Positions 34,861 through 44,346 of a stretch of DNA of 64,000 nucleotides are shown here, in pieces. Every line of letters begins with the position of its first letter. Within the stretch, counting starts at the first letter, position 1. Origin of the DNA: Prolixibacteraceae bacterium (lineage in GTDB: Bacteria; Bacteroidota; Bacteroidia; Bacteroidales; Prolixibacteraceae); the NCBI GenBank assembly GCA_019163175.1, contig JAFLKN010000041.1, forward strand, positions 62,001 to 126,000, read 5' to 3'. The translations under genes were made by a program, and so were the position numbers. A model generated the notes under the pieces. It saw only the letters and a list, made by a program, of their open reading frames with translations. It had not been told where the DNA came from and made no database searches.

Positions 34861-37122
34861 TTATTGGTTTTGTTTACGGATTAAATCCAAGGCTGAACCA
34901 GCTTTAAACCAGTCGATTTGCTGTTGGTTGTAGGTGTGATTCAACAGAATTGTATCTTTGGTTTGATCGGCATGAATAATTTCCAAAGTCAATGGTTTGC
35001 CAGGGGTAAATTCTTTCAGGTCAACAAAATTAAAGGTGTCATCTTCCTGAATTTTATCGTAGTCTGCTTCGTTGGCAAAAGTCAGCCCAAGCATTCCCTG
35101 TTTCTTCAAATTGGTTTCGTGGATACGGGCAAACGATTTCACAATTACAGCTTTTACGCCCAAATGACGAGGTTCCATAGCAGCATGTTCGCGTGATGAA
35201 CCTTCTCCGTAATTCTGATCACCCACAACTACTGAAGAAACACCTGCGGCTTTATAGGCTCGCTGGACAGCGGGGACTTCACCGTATTCGCCAGTTAACT
35301 GATTTTTAACTTTGTTTGTTTCTTCGGTGAAAGCATTTACAGCACCAATCAACATGTTGTTCGAAATATTATCGAGATGGCCGCGGAAGCGTAACCAAGG
35401 GCCAGCCATGGAAATGTGGTCGGTAGTACATTTTCCTTTAGCCTTGATAAGCAATTTGGCACTCAGAAGGTTTTCACCATCCCATGCAGCAAAGGGCTGA
35501 AGCAATTGCAGACGTGATGAATCTCCGGCAACTTTAACAGTAACTGAAGAGCCATTTTCAGCTGGGGCCTGATACCCTGCATCTTCCACATCAAATCCTC
35601 TGGCAGGTAGTTCCTGTCCGGTTGGAATATCCAGTTTTACTTTTTCTCCATTTTCATTGGTCAGATAATCAGTCAACGGATTAAATGCCAGATCGCCGGC
35701 AATGGCCAAAGCAGTAACAATTTCAGGAGAAGCTACAAATGCATGTGTATTTGGGTTTCCATCGGCACGTTTTGAGAAGTTCCGGTTGAACGAGTGAATA
35801 ATTGTATTCTTTTCACCTTTTTCAGCTCCGGGGCGCGACCATTGTCCGATACATGGTCCGCAGGCATTGGCAAATACACTGGCGCCAATTTGGTTAAATG
35901 TATCGATGAAACCGTCACGTTCGATGGTGTAACGAACCAGTTCAGATCCGGGTGTAATCGTAAATTCTGCTTTCGATTTCAGCTTTTTATCTACAGCCTG
36001 CTGAGCGAGAGAAGCTGCTCTTGAAATATCTTCGTAAGATGAGTTGGTACACGAACCAATCAAACCCACTTCAATTTTGGTTGGCCATCCGTTTTCTTTG
36101 GCAACTTCAGCTATTTTTGAAATTGGGGTAGCACGGTCAGGCGTAAATGGACCATTGATATAGGGCTCTAGTTCGTCCAGATTTATTTCAATAACCTGAT
36201 CGAAGTATTTCTCTGGTGAAGCATAAACTTCGGGATCGGCAGTCAAATGTTCCTTTACTCCATTAGCTAAATCAGCTACGGCTGCACGGCCGGTGGCGCG
36301 TAGGTAACGTTCCATCGATTCATCGTATCCAAATGTGGATGTTGTTGCACCAACTTCGGCGCCCATGTTGCAAATAGTTCCTTTTCCGGTACATGAAATC
36401 GATTGTGCACCTTCGCCAAAATATTCTATAATAGCACCTGTTCCACCTTTCACGGTGAGGATTCCGGCTACTTTCAAAATAATATCTTTTGGGGCAGTCC
36501 AGCCATTCAATTTGCCTGTTAGTTTGATTCCGATTAGCTTTGGAAATTTCAGTTCCCAAGCCATTCCAGCCATCACATCAACCGCATCGGCACCGCCAAC
36601 ACCGATAGCAACCATGCCCAAACCGCCAGCATTTACGGTGTGCGAGTCGGTTCCAATCATCATTCCACCCGGAAATGCGTAGTTTTCGAGTACCACCTGA
36701 TGGATAATCCCAGCGCCTGGTTTCCAAAATCCGATTCCATATTTGTTGGAAACTGATTCAAGAAAATCATAAACTTCCTTATTAATTTTAATTGCATCTT
36801 CCAAATCGGCTAAGCCATTTTTGCTGGCCTGAATGAGGTGATCGCAATGTACTGTTGACGGAACTGCAGTTTTGCTTTTTCCTGAATTCATAAATTGTAG
36901 CAAGGCCATTTGGGCAGTGGCGTCTTGCATGGCAACGCGGTCAGGAGCAAAATCAACGTAATCAGTACCGCGTTTAAACTCGCGTACTGGCTGATCCTGA
37001 TACAAATGAGCATAAAGAATTTTTTCAGAAAGGGTTAACGGTCTGTTTAAATGCTTTTTAGCTTTTTCAATTTTAGCACTTAATTCCTGATAACTTTTTG
37101 TAATTAAATCCAGATCAAACAT
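34861..37122 (-). CDS. Aconitate hydratase, mitochondrial-like
   Basis: 753 residues. Isomerises citrate to isocitrate through an exposed 4Fe-4S cluster. Cluster ligands are in [11 protein letters not shown] and [61 protein letters not shown] and [20 protein letters not shown] closely track mitochondrial aconitase (about 755-780 residues), not the longer AcnA or swapped AcnB. First gene of the TCA cluster; the 232-bp upstream region holds a -7 box and a leader of about 95 nt. Loss of the cluster under oxygen would stop the whole arm, a usual control point. Confidence 0.95.
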   Translation of the reverse strand: MFDLDLITKSYQELSAKIEKAKKHLNRPLTLSEKILYAHLYQDQPVREFKRGTDYVDFAPDRVAMQDATAQMALLQFMNSGKSKTAVPSTVHCDHLIQASKNGLADLEDAIKINKEVYDFLESVSNKYGIGFWKPGAGIIHQVVLENYAFPGGMMIGTDSHTVNAGGLGMVAIGVGGADAVDVMAGMAWELKFPKLIGIKLTGKLNGWTAPKDIILKVAGILTVKGGTGAIIEYFGEGAQSISCTGKGTICNMGAEVGATTSTFGYDESMERYLRATGRAAVADLANGVKEHLTADPEVYASPEKYFDQVIEINLDELEPYINGPFTPDRATPISKIAEVAKENGWPTKIEVGLIGSCTNSSYEDISRAASLAQQAVDKKLKSKAEFTITPGSELVRYTIERDGFIDTFNQIGASVFANACGPCIGQWSRPGAEKGEKNTIIHSFNRNFSKRADGNPNTHAFVASPEIVTALAIAGDLAFNPLTDYLTNENGEKVKLDIPTGQELPARGFDVEDAGYQAPAENGSSVTVKVAGDSSRLQLLQPFAAWDGENLLSAKLLIKAKGKCTTDHISMAGPWLRFRGHLDNISNNMLIGAVNAFTEETNKVKNQLTGEYGEVPAVQRAYKAAGVSSVVVGDQNYGEGSSREHAAMEPRHLGVKAVIVKSFARIHETNLKKQGMLGLTFANEADYDKIQEDDTFNFVDLKEFTPGKPLTLEIIHADQTKDTILLNHTYNQQQIDWFKAGSALDLIRKQNQ

Positions 37123-37222
37123 ATTTTTGGTTTTTTGATATTGTCGGTTAAAACGCTTTTAATAAATCAAAATAGTTAACAATGCCTCAGCAGTTTTGTT
37201 TTTCGAAAGCAGCCGAATATAT

Positions 37223-37230
37223 CAAAAATA
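37223..37230 (-). promoter_or_regulatory. Candidate -7 element for the acn-icd-icd-gltA cluster
   Basis: The minus strand reads TATTTTTG (TAnnTTTG exact), 101 bp upstream of the aconitase start. The region between also contains TTAAAACGCTTTTAA (6-bp arms, 37148-37162), which might be an operator. No -33 TTG at ideal spacing. Confidence 0.4.
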
Positions 37231-37293
37231 TCAGATAAAATATGTAGATATGTGTATAAATTCTTGTTATACATATTTCTGATTTTTTACTTC

Positions 37294-37330
37294 AAAAAAA
37301 CAAAAAAGCTGCCCGGATTCGGACAGCTTT
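37294..37330 (-). terminator. Terminator after the second GH29 gene
   Basis: On the minus strand AAAGCTGTCCG pairs with CGGGCAGCTTT (one T-G wobble) around a 4-nt loop, followed by TTTTGTTTTTTT. It lies 24 bp past the fucosidase stop codon and upstream of aconitase, so it also insulates the two. Confidence 0.88.
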
Positions 37331-37354
37331 CGATTATAATGATTTGATAATGTT

Positions 37355-38680
37355 TTACATTTCTAACTGGATGATCGTATCGACTGATTTCTTTTTGGCA
37401 TCGGGTATATTCATGATGATACCAAACTCTGTTTCTTTAAATTTTGCAACCGATTGATCATCAAAGAACTTGGCTGATTTCAATTTTTTTGGAAGTTTGC
37501 CAATAAACAGGTTTTCTTCTTTGCAATTCAGAACATGAAGCCATACTTTATCCCCTTTTTGCGTTGAAGCTCCCCATGTACTTGGATTGATCGGACCTTT
37601 GCGCGTTCCATAAATGGTTTCGCCGTATTTTTCGAGCCATTTGCCCATCACGGCCAGTGTGTCAACATTTTCGGGCTGAATTTTTCCGTTTGGCATCGGG
37701 CCTGTGTTCAGCAGAAAGTTGGCACCGTATCCGGCCGATTTGATTAATGTTTGAAGCAATTGTTTGGTTGATTTGTAGCTGTTGTCGGCCAGGTTGAATC
37801 CCCATGAGCCATTCATGGTTTCGCACATTTCGAGCGGTAAATCAGACATAGCGCCAGTGTGATTAAATCCCATTGAATTTTCGCCCGGAAGGTCGCGTTC
37901 GTACATCTGGAAATCTTCGCCAGGGAACGGGAATTTGTGGTGATTGCTTCCGATTAATGCTCCTGACTGAAGTTTGTGGATTAAAGCATAGGTTTCGTCT
38001 AAACGCCATGGTGCATCCCATTTGTCCCACATTCCATCGAACCAGATACCACCAATTTCGCCATAGTTGGTCAAAAGTTCCGAAAGTTGTGCATTCATGT
38101 AATCAATGTACTTGTTCCAGTCACCTTTTTCAGGACGGCCGGTAAAACCTTGTCCGGTATTTCCTCTCGGAAAATAATCGGGATGATGCCAGTCGAGTTG
38201 AGAATAGTAGAAGAAAAGTTTGATGCCTTGTTTGTCACACTCGTCTTTCAGCATTTTAATAATATCCTTGCCATAGGGAGTGCGTTTTACAACGTTGTAA
38301 TCGCTCACTTTCGAATTATACATGGCAAAACCTTCGTGGTGCTTGCTGGTAATGGTAATGTATTTCATACCCGCTTTTTTGACCATTGCAACCCATTCGG
38401 CCGGATTAAAAGCTATAGGATTGAAGAAGTTAGGTAGTTTTTCGTATTGGGCAATCGGAATTTTTTTTTGATTCATAATCCATTCGGCAATTCCCTGATC
38501 GCCACCGCCAGCCATCTGGCAATACATTCCCCAGTGAATAAAAAGGCCAAATTTGGCATCCTGAAACCATTCACGATTTTGCAGATTTTTCTCTGATGGT
38601 TTATAGTCTGGCTGAGCAATAAGGCTGCTGCTTAGAAAAATGAAAAGTACAAGTACAGTAAATCCAATTTTTAGTCTCAT
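37355..38680 (-). CDS. Secreted alpha-L-fucosidase, GH29, catalytic domain only
   Basis: 441 residues with a signal peptide (MRLKIGFTVLVLFIFLSSSLIAQ). GH29 blocks: WFQDAKFGLFIHWGMYCQ, ITSKHHEGFAMYNSKVSDYNV and EIGGIWFDGMWDKW, in which Asp215 is the expected nucleophile. The C-terminus is a short beta-domain; there is no discoidin module, unlike the GH29 at 4277-5776. The different opening and the WFDG rather than WLDG nucleophile block place the two in different subgroups. A monocistronic unit: own -7/-33 boxes and own terminator, placed between argF and aconitase. Confidence 0.92.
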   Translation of the reverse strand: MRLKIGFTVLVLFIFLSSSLIAQPDYKPSEKNLQNREWFQDAKFGLFIHWGMYCQMAGGGDQGIAEWIMNQKKIPIAQYEKLPNFFNPIAFNPAEWVAMVKKAGMKYITITSKHHEGFAMYNSKVSDYNVVKRTPYGKDIIKMLKDECDKQGIKLFFYYSQLDWHHPDYFPRGNTGQGFTGRPEKGDWNKYIDYMNAQLSELLTNYGEIGGIWFDGMWDKWDAPWRLDETYALIHKLQSGALIGSNHHKFPFPGEDFQMYERDLPGENSMGFNHTGAMSDLPLEMCETMNGSWGFNLADNSYKSTKQLLQTLIKSAGYGANFLLNTGPMPNGKIQPENVDTLAVMGKWLEKYGETIYGTRKGPINPSTWGASTQKGDKVWLHVLNCKEENLFIGKLPKKLKSAKFFDDQSVAKFKETEFGIIMNIPDAKKKSVDTIIQLEM

Positions 38681-38723
38681 AATTATTACGTTTAGGTTTT
38701 GTTGCTGTGCTGCATTGTGCTGA

Positions 38724-38731
38724 CAAATATA
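38724..38731 (-). promoter_or_regulatory. Promoter (-7 with -33 candidate) for the second GH29 gene
   Basis: The minus strand reads TATATTTG 44 bp upstream of the fucosidase start. A TTG on the minus strand at 38752-38754 lies 20 bp away, within the 17-23 bp spacing described for Bacteroidota promoters, which makes this the best-formed promoter seen in the window. The -33 box falls in the 3' end of argF. Confidence 0.6.
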
Positions 38732-38746
38732 TAAGAATCATCAATA

Positions 38747-39745
38747 TTATCCAATTGTGGCAACCATAACTGCTTTAATTGTGTGCAATCTATTTTCAGC
38801 CTGATCAAAAACGATTGATGCTTCGCTCTCAAAAACCTCTTCCGTAACTTCCAGTCCGTCTAATCCGAATTTGTGGAATATTTCTTCACCCATTTTAGTT
38901 TCCCGGTTGTGAAACGCCGGTAAACAATGCAGGAATTTTACATTTGGATTTCCGGTTAGTTCCATAGCTTTTGGATTGACCTGGTAGGGTAGGAGAAGCT
39001 TAATCCGTTCTGTCCAAACTGAATCGGGTTCGCCCATCGATACCCAAACATCGGTGTACAAGAAGTCACAATCTTTTAAGGCTTCGGCTAAATTTTCGGT
39101 GATCAATAGTTTAGCACCGGTTTTTGCAGCAACTTCGCGGCAGGTATGCTGCAATTCTTCGGTTGGCTGGCAACTGGCCGGTGCTGCTGCACGAAAATCC
39201 ATCCCAAGCAGGGCTGCACCAACCATTAGCGAATTTCCCATGTTATTGCGGGCATCGCCCAGGTAGCAGAATTTGATTTCTGACAAAGGCTTGTCTGAAT
39301 GTTCTTTCATGGTCAGGAAATCGGCTAAAATCTGGGTCGGGTGAAATTCGTCGGTCAGGCCGTTCCAAACCGGAACTCCGGCATATTTGGCCAGTTCTTC
39401 AACGATGCTTTGTCCGTATCCCCTATATTCAATGCCATCGTACATCCGGCCTAAAACGCGGGCAGTATCTTTAATCGATTCTTTGTTTCCGATTTGCGAG
39501 CCGGTTGGTCCCAGGTAAGTTGCATGGGCACCCTGATCGAAAGCTGCTACTTCAAAAGCGCATCGTGTGCGGGTCGAGGCTTTTTCAAAAATCAGCGCTA
39601 TATTTTTCCCACCCAACATTTGCTCTTCCAAACCATTCTTTTTAGCCTTTTTTAGTTTCGAAGCAAGTTTTATCAGGTAAAGAATTTCATCGGCAGTGAA
39701 ATCGAGTAATTTCAGAAAATGCCGGTTTTTTAAATTGATTTCCAT
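38747..39745 (-). CDS. argF: Ornithine carbamoyltransferase
   Basis: 332 residues. Carbamoyl-phosphate site [26 protein letters not shown]; ornithine-side loop [21 protein letters not shown]. The SMG loop marks true ornithine (not putrescine or acetylornithine) specificity, and the length and C-terminus match catabolic ArcB-like and anabolic ArgF enzymes alike. Many Bacteroidota use an N-acetyl- or succinylornithine transcarbamylase for arginine synthesis, so this copy, one gene from carbamate kinase, may work in the citrulline-to-ATP direction. No arginine deiminase is in the window. Confidence 0.93.
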   Translation of the reverse strand: MEINLKNRHFLKLLDFTADEILYLIKLASKLKKAKKNGLEEQMLGGKNIALIFEKASTRTRCAFEVAAFDQGAHATYLGPTGSQIGNKESIKDTARVLGRMYDGIEYRGYGQSIVEELAKYAGVPVWNGLTDEFHPTQILADFLTMKEHSDKPLSEIKFCYLGDARNNMGNSLMVGAALLGMDFRAAAPASCQPTEELQHTCREVAAKTGAKLLITENLAEALKDCDFLYTDVWVSMGEPDSVWTERIKLLLPYQVNPKAMELTGNPNVKFLHCLPAFHNRETKMGEEIFHKFGLDGLEVTEEVFESEASIVFDQAENRLHTIKAVMVATIG

Positions 39746-39763
39746 AGTTCTACGGTGTTATTG

Positions 39764-39915
39764 TGTTGTCAATAGTTGTATTTGTTGTAAATTGTTCTCA
39801 TAGATAGTCATTTATTGGCAGTTGTTGTCATTAATTGTTAGTTGCAGCAATTAACAACAAATGACCATTTAATGTCGCATAGCAAATGACAATGAATGAC
39901 AGTTCAATATTGCGA
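39764..39915. repeat. Palindromic element of iterated GTCATT/AATGAC words, second copy
   Basis: The left arm has GTCATT at 39807 and 39827 within TTG-rich repeats. The right arm has AATGAC at 39860, 39885 and 39895. CAATTAACAACAA (39848-39860) can pair with TTGTTGTCATTAATTG on the left. It fills the spacer between argF and carbamate kinase with the same design as the element at 33405-33514. Confidence 0.6.
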
Positions 39916-39926
39916 CTGAAAACTGA

Positions 39927-40886
39927 TCACTTTGTATCGTATTCCATCGTTATTTTCGACCCATACGATTTGTCTTCCAGTTTTTTTGCTTCGGTAATCA
40001 CGCTTTTTTTACCGCCATTCTGAATAAAATAAAGGCAAGCTTTAATTTTCGGAGCCATTGTTCCTTCCGAAAAAGTTCCTGCTTCCAGATATTTCACGGT
40101 ATCGGCATAATTCAAAAATTCAAGCTTTTCCTGAGTCGGCTTTCCGAAATCTTTGTAAATAAAGGAGACATCGGTCAGGATATAAAATTCGTTTGCTTTT
40201 ATTTTTGAAGCCAGAAGCGCCGAAGCCAGATCTTTATCAATTACTGCATCCAGTGTTCGCAGATCGTTATTCTCATCGTAATAAACCGGAATTCCACCTC
40301 CACCGGCAGCAATTACAATGTTTCCTGCACGAACCAGTTTCTCAATGATTTCGCGGTTAATAATGTCGATGGGCTGCGGCGACGAAACCATTCTGCGCCA
40401 TCCTCCATGGGCTTTCGACGATGGTTTAAAAATCCAGCCTTTTTCGTCCTGAAGTTTCTTTGCTTCCTCTTCCGAATAGATTTTGCCAATTCCTTTAGTC
40501 GGATTGCTAAATGCCGGATCGTTGGGATCAACAATACTCATCGAAACCATCGTGATTACATTTTTATGAATGCCATGTTTACGAAGTACATTACGAATCA
40601 TCCGTTCGATCATATAACCGATTCCACCTTGAGAATCGGCCACGCAAATATCCAGTGGCATTGGGGCGATGTCGTACATTTGCTGGCCGGCATCGTTGCG
40701 CATCAATATGTTCCCGACTTGAGGCCCGTTTCCATGCGTAATCACGAGTTCAAAACCTTCATTCAGCAGAAATATCAAATTTTCAAGCGTTTCGGTAGTG
40801 TTGGTTTCCTGTTGTTCAATGGTTCCCTTTTCATTCTCACGCAAAAGGGCATTGCCACCTAAGGCTACAACTGCAATTTTCTTCAT
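39927..40886 (-). CDS. arcC: Carbamate kinase
   Basis: 319 residues. Makes ATP from carbamoyl phosphate, or the reverse. The family is recognised by VVALGGNALLRENEKG, VITHGNGPQVGNILMRND, MPLDICVADSQGGIGYMIE, RRMVSSPQPIDIINRE and IVIAAGGGGIPVYYD. Length is standard. It lies upstream of argF on the same strand across a 181-bp spacer that holds a palindromic element, and has its own -7 box. Together the two enzymes form the last two steps of the arginine deiminase pathway. Confidence 0.95.
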   Translation of the reverse strand: MKKIAVVALGGNALLRENEKGTIEQQETNTTETLENLIFLLNEGFELVITHGNGPQVGNILMRNDAGQQMYDIAPMPLDICVADSQGGIGYMIERMIRNVLRKHGIHKNVITMVSMSIVDPNDPAFSNPTKGIGKIYSEEEAKKLQDEKGWIFKPSSKAHGGWRRMVSSPQPIDIINREIIEKLVRAGNIVIAAGGGGIPVYYDENNDLRTLDAVIDKDLASALLASKIKANEFYILTDVSFIYKDFGKPTQEKLEFLNYADTVKYLEAGTFSEGTMAPKIKACLYFIQNGGKKSVITEAKKLEDKSYGSKITMEYDTK

Positions 40887-40909
40887 GTTTTTTATCGATC
40901 AGTTCCGAG

Positions 40910-40917
40910 CAAACTTA
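40910..40917 (-). promoter_or_regulatory. Candidate -7 element for carbamate kinase
   Basis: The minus strand reads TAAGTTTG (TAnnTTTG exact), 24 bp upstream of the start codon. No -33 TTG at usual spacing. Confidence 0.45.
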
Positions 40918-41095
40918 AAAAAAGGATCGGATTATAATCATGATTAACATTGGTTGCAAAATTAGAAAAGGATGCTATAAAACAGCCGGTAAATGATTTT
41001 GTACAAGTTAATAATCGAATAAGTTTTTATTTCAAATTTCTGAAATAAAGTACTGTTTAGCTGAGCATATAAAATATATGATAGGCAAAAATCGT

Positions 41096-41103
41096 TAACT
41101 TTG
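41096..41103 (+). promoter_or_regulatory. Candidate -7 element for ftsK-lolA
   Basis: TAACTTTG followed by C, matching TAnnTTTG, 21 bp before the ftsK ATG. This gives a very short leader. No clear -33 TTG. Confidence 0.5.
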
Positions 41104-41123
41104 CGCACGAATTATCAATCCGA

Positions 41124-43622
41124 ATGGCAAAAAAAGTTAAAAAACCAGTAAAGGAACCCGTACCTGCAAAACCTTGGGGTATTGTGCGTTTTTTTAAGAG
41201 CAATCAATTCAGGTACATACTTGGATTTTTTCTTTCAGTATTTAGCGGATATTTGGCTGTCGCCTTTGTTTCCTATGCTTTTTCAGGAAAGGTAGATCAA
41301 AGTAAGCTGGATTTACCTTTGAGCGATTTCTTTTTCGACCCTTCGGTTGAAGTGCAGAACATTTCAGGAAAAGCTGGTGCATATCTGAGCGAACAGTTTA
41401 TTAATCTGGGCTTTGGATTTCCATCTTTCTTTTTTCTCCTCATCTTTTTTGTAGGCGCCCTACATTTATTCGGCTACAAAGAAATTCGTTTCTTTAAAAC
41501 ACTGCTCTTCTCATTTTTATGGATGATTTGGTTCTCCATTGCGCTTGGTCTGGCATTGGCAGCTACTTCCAGCGATCAGTTTCTTTACATTGGTGGGATG
41601 TACGGTTTTATTCTTTCCAGCTTATTGTCTTCATTGTTAGGTGGTTTTGGTGCCACATTAATATTGATGTTTATTTTATTTGTCTTGCTCATTGTAACAT
41701 TTAAACAGTTCATTCCCTGGTTAACAAAGGTTTTTGCAAGGAAGGAAAAAGTTGCTTTAGCTACAGACAGTTTGGCTCCTGACGCTTTACCTGAAATTGC
41801 AGTACCTGCGCCAATTCAGGAAATTTCTGATCCAACAATTTCAAAGATTATTACTGAAGATGATCGGATTCAAGCTGTTTTTGATCCGGATTCGAAAGAT
41901 GTAGATTTGGACGAAGAGCTGAACGAAGAACTGGATGAAGATTTCGAAATTGAAAATACAATTAAAAAGAGTGATGTTGAATTAAGCATTGAGGATATGC
42001 TTTTTTCTGATGCTCCGGCTCCAAAGAAGGAAAGCTCGAAAAAGAAAGAGCCTGAGTTGGTCATTGAGAATAAACTAATCCACGATGACTCTGAAGACAT
42101 GGAAATGCCACCCATGGCAGATTATGACCCAACGCTGGATTTGTCATCGTATAAATATCCGTCTGTCGATTTGCTCGACGATCATGCATCTGGCAATGCT
42201 GAGGTTAGTAACGAAGAGCTAATTTCGAATAAAAATAAAATTGTAGAAACGCTTCGTCACTACAAAATTGAAATTACCAAAATTAGGGCGACCATTGGTC
42301 CAACCATTACTTTGTACGAGATAGTTCCGGCACCCGGTATTCGTATTGCCAAGATTAAAAATCTGGAAGATGATATTGCTTTGAGCCTTTCAGCTTTAGG
42401 AATTCGAATCATTGCTCCAATTCCGGGCAGAGGAACAATTGGTATTGAAGTTCCAAATCAAAAGCCTGAAATAGTTTCGATGCGATCAATTATTGCTTCC
42501 AAAAAATTTCAGGAATCGACAGCCGAACTTCCGATTGCATTGGGAAAAACAATCTCGAACGAAACATTCATGGTTGATTTGGCCAAGATGCCGCATATTT
42601 TGGTTGCAGGTGCTACCGGTCAAGGTAAATCAGTTGGGTTAAATGCCATCATCACTTCATTGCTGTATAAAAAACATCCTTCGCAGCTGAAATTTGTCTT
42701 GGTTGACCCCAAAAAGGTAGAGCTCAATTTATATTCGTCGCTCGAAAAACATTTTCTGGCCAAAATGCCCGATGAGGAAGATGCTATTATTACCGATATT
42801 CAGAAAGTGAAAAATACGCTGAATTCAGTAAATATTGAAATGGATAGCCGTTACGACTTGCTTAAAAAGGCTCATGTTCGCAATATTATTGAATACAATA
42901 CTAAATTTATTGGTAGACGACTGAACCCGGAAAAGGGTCACCGCTATTTGCCTTATATTGTTGTGGTAGTTGACGAATTTGCCGATTTGATTATGACAGC
43001 CGGAAAAGAGGTTGAATTACCTATTGCCCGTATTGCCCAGCTTGCCCGTGCAGTTGGTATTCATATGATTATAGCAACCCAGCGTCCGTCAATTAATATT
43101 ATTACCGGAGTAATTAAGGCCAACTTTCCAACCCGAATTGCATTTAAGGTGGCTTCAATGATTGACTCCCGCACCATTTTAGATACTCCCGGAGCTAATC
43201 AGCTGATTGGTAAAGGAGATATGCTTGTTTCTTCTGGGAGCACGATGACCCGTGTGCAGTGCGCATTTGTTGATACTCCTGAAGTTGAACGTATTTGTGA
43301 GTTTATTGCAGACCAACGTGGTTATCCAACTGCATTCCTTCTGCCTGATTATGTTGGCGACAATGAAAATGGATCAATTGAAGCTGATTTGGCTAATCGT
43401 GATGAAATGTTTGATGATGCTGCACGCATGATTGTTGGCAATCAAATGGGTTCCACATCAATGATTCAGCGTAAGTTTTCTATCGGTTATAACCGAGCTG
43501 GTCGTATCATGGATCAATTGGAAGCAGCCGGAATTGTTGGTCCAAGCGAAGGCAGCAAGGCACGTCAGGTTCTTATTCAGGACGAATATTCTTTGGAACA
43601 ATTATTGAATGGATTAAAATAG
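41124..43622 (+). CDS. ftsK: DNA translocase FtsK/SpoIIIE
   Basis: 832 residues. The septal ATPase pumps DNA toward dif and activates XerCD resolution of chromosome dimers. Four or five N-terminal membrane helices (about 30-200) are followed by an acidic, low-complexity linker (about 215-360, e.g. DVDLDEELNEELDEDFEIE), then the alpha/beta motor with Walker A GATGQGKSVG at about residue 495, Walker B VVVVDEFADLIM, and the winged-helix gamma domain at the C-terminus (FSIGYNRAGRIMDQLEAAGI) that reads KOPS sites. Complete. LolA follows 22 bp later. Confidence 0.96.
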   Translation: MAKKVKKPVKEPVPAKPWGIVRFFKSNQFRYILGFFLSVFSGYLAVAFVSYAFSGKVDQSKLDLPLSDFFFDPSVEVQNISGKAGAYLSEQFINLGFGFPSFFFLLIFFVGALHLFGYKEIRFFKTLLFSFLWMIWFSIALGLALAATSSDQFLYIGGMYGFILSSLLSSLLGGFGATLILMFILFVLLIVTFKQFIPWLTKVFARKEKVALATDSLAPDALPEIAVPAPIQEISDPTISKIITEDDRIQAVFDPDSKDVDLDEELNEELDEDFEIENTIKKSDVELSIEDMLFSDAPAPKKESSKKKEPELVIENKLIHDDSEDMEMPPMADYDPTLDLSSYKYPSVDLLDDHASGNAEVSNEELISNKNKIVETLRHYKIEITKIRATIGPTITLYEIVPAPGIRIAKIKNLEDDIALSLSALGIRIIAPIPGRGTIGIEVPNQKPEIVSMRSIIASKKFQESTAELPIALGKTISNETFMVDLAKMPHILVAGATGQGKSVGLNAIITSLLYKKHPSQLKFVLVDPKKVELNLYSSLEKHFLAKMPDEEDAIITDIQKVKNTLNSVNIEMDSRYDLLKKAHVRNIIEYNTKFIGRRLNPEKGHRYLPYIVVVVDEFADLIMTAGKEVELPIARIAQLARAVGIHMIIATQRPSINIITGVIKANFPTRIAFKVASMIDSRTILDTPGANQLIGKGDMLVSSGSTMTRVQCAFVDTPEVERICEFIADQRGYPTAFLLPDYVGDNENGSIEADLANRDEMFDDAARMIVGNQMGSTSMIQRKFSIGYNRAGRIMDQLEAAGIVGPSEGSKARQVLIQDEYSLEQLLNGLK

Positions 43623-43644
43623 TTCATACAAATAAAAAAAGGAA

Positions 43645-44295
43645 ATGAAGAAATTATTTTTAGTAGTAACTCTATTAGTTTGCGCCACTTTGGGTTTTTC
43701 GCAACAGGATGCAAAAGCTAAAGAGATTTTGGAAAAAGTAACCAAAACAACTCAATCACTGGTTTCTCTTGATGCAAAGTTCTCTTTTGAAATGAATAAT
43801 AAGGCTCAAAATATTCAGGATAAAAGCAGTGGATCGATTATTCTAAAGGGCAAGAAATACAAACTGAACATCCCACAAATGGGCTTACAGGTGACTTGTG
43901 ACGGAAAAACAATCTGGACCTACATGGTGAATTCAAATGAAGTAACTATTGCCAATTTGGATGAATCAACAGATGAGTTAATGGATCCGGCTAAAATCTT
44001 CACTATTTATGAACGTGGATTTAATTACAAATTCTTCGGAGAATCGGTTGAAGGTGGCATCCCGGTTTACAATATTGACCTCACACCACAAAAACCAAGT
44101 GGTGATATTCAGAAAATCAAAATCATGATCGATAAGCAGAAAATGCTGATCAGGGGAGCGAATATGGTCGGGAAGGATGGAAATAATTACACAGTTTCGG
44201 TCAGTCAGTTTAAAACTGATGGTGTGTACAATGATTCGGATTTTGTATTTGATCCGAAAAAGTATAAAGGAATTGAAATTGTAGATATGAGATAA
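43645..44295 (+). CDS. lolA: Outer-membrane lipoprotein carrier protein LolA-like
   Basis: 216 residues with a signal peptide (MKKLFLVVTLLVCATLGFSQ). LolA-type half-barrel: LVSLDAKFSFEMNNKAQN, SGSIILKGKKYKLNIPQMG, VTCDGKTIWTYMVNSNEVTI, RGFNYKFFGES. LolA ferries lipoproteins from the LolCDE complex across the periplasm, an obvious need in a cell with so many surface lipoproteins. The ftsK-lolA order is common across Gram-negative bacteria. A GGA(A)AATG-like purine run precedes the start. It ends in a bidirectional terminator. Confidence 0.92.
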   Translation: MKKLFLVVTLLVCATLGFSQQDAKAKEILEKVTKTTQSLVSLDAKFSFEMNNKAQNIQDKSSGSIILKGKKYKLNIPQMGLQVTCDGKTIWTYMVNSNEVTIANLDESTDELMDPAKIFTIYERGFNYKFFGESVEGGIPVYNIDLTPQKPSGDIQKIKIMIDKQKMLIRGANMVGKDGNNYTVSVSQFKTDGVYNDSDFVFDPKKYKGIEIVDMR

Positions 44296-44296
44296 T

Positions 44297-44328
44297 AAAA
44301 AAGGGTGTCCATTGGGCACCCTTTTTTT
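44297..44328. terminator. Bidirectional terminator between lolA and transketolase
   Basis: AAAAAAGGGTGTCC / GGGCACCCTTTTTTT, one G-T wobble, 3-nt loop, A-run on one side and T-run on the other. It begins two bases after the lolA stop codon and serves both convergent genes. Confidence 0.93.
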
Positions 44329-44346
44329 ATGAATTGATAATTGTAT

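Noticed and set aside
38747-39745. Putrescine carbamoyltransferase linked to speA
   Set aside because: The SMG loop (DVWVSMGEP) is the ornithine-type signature.
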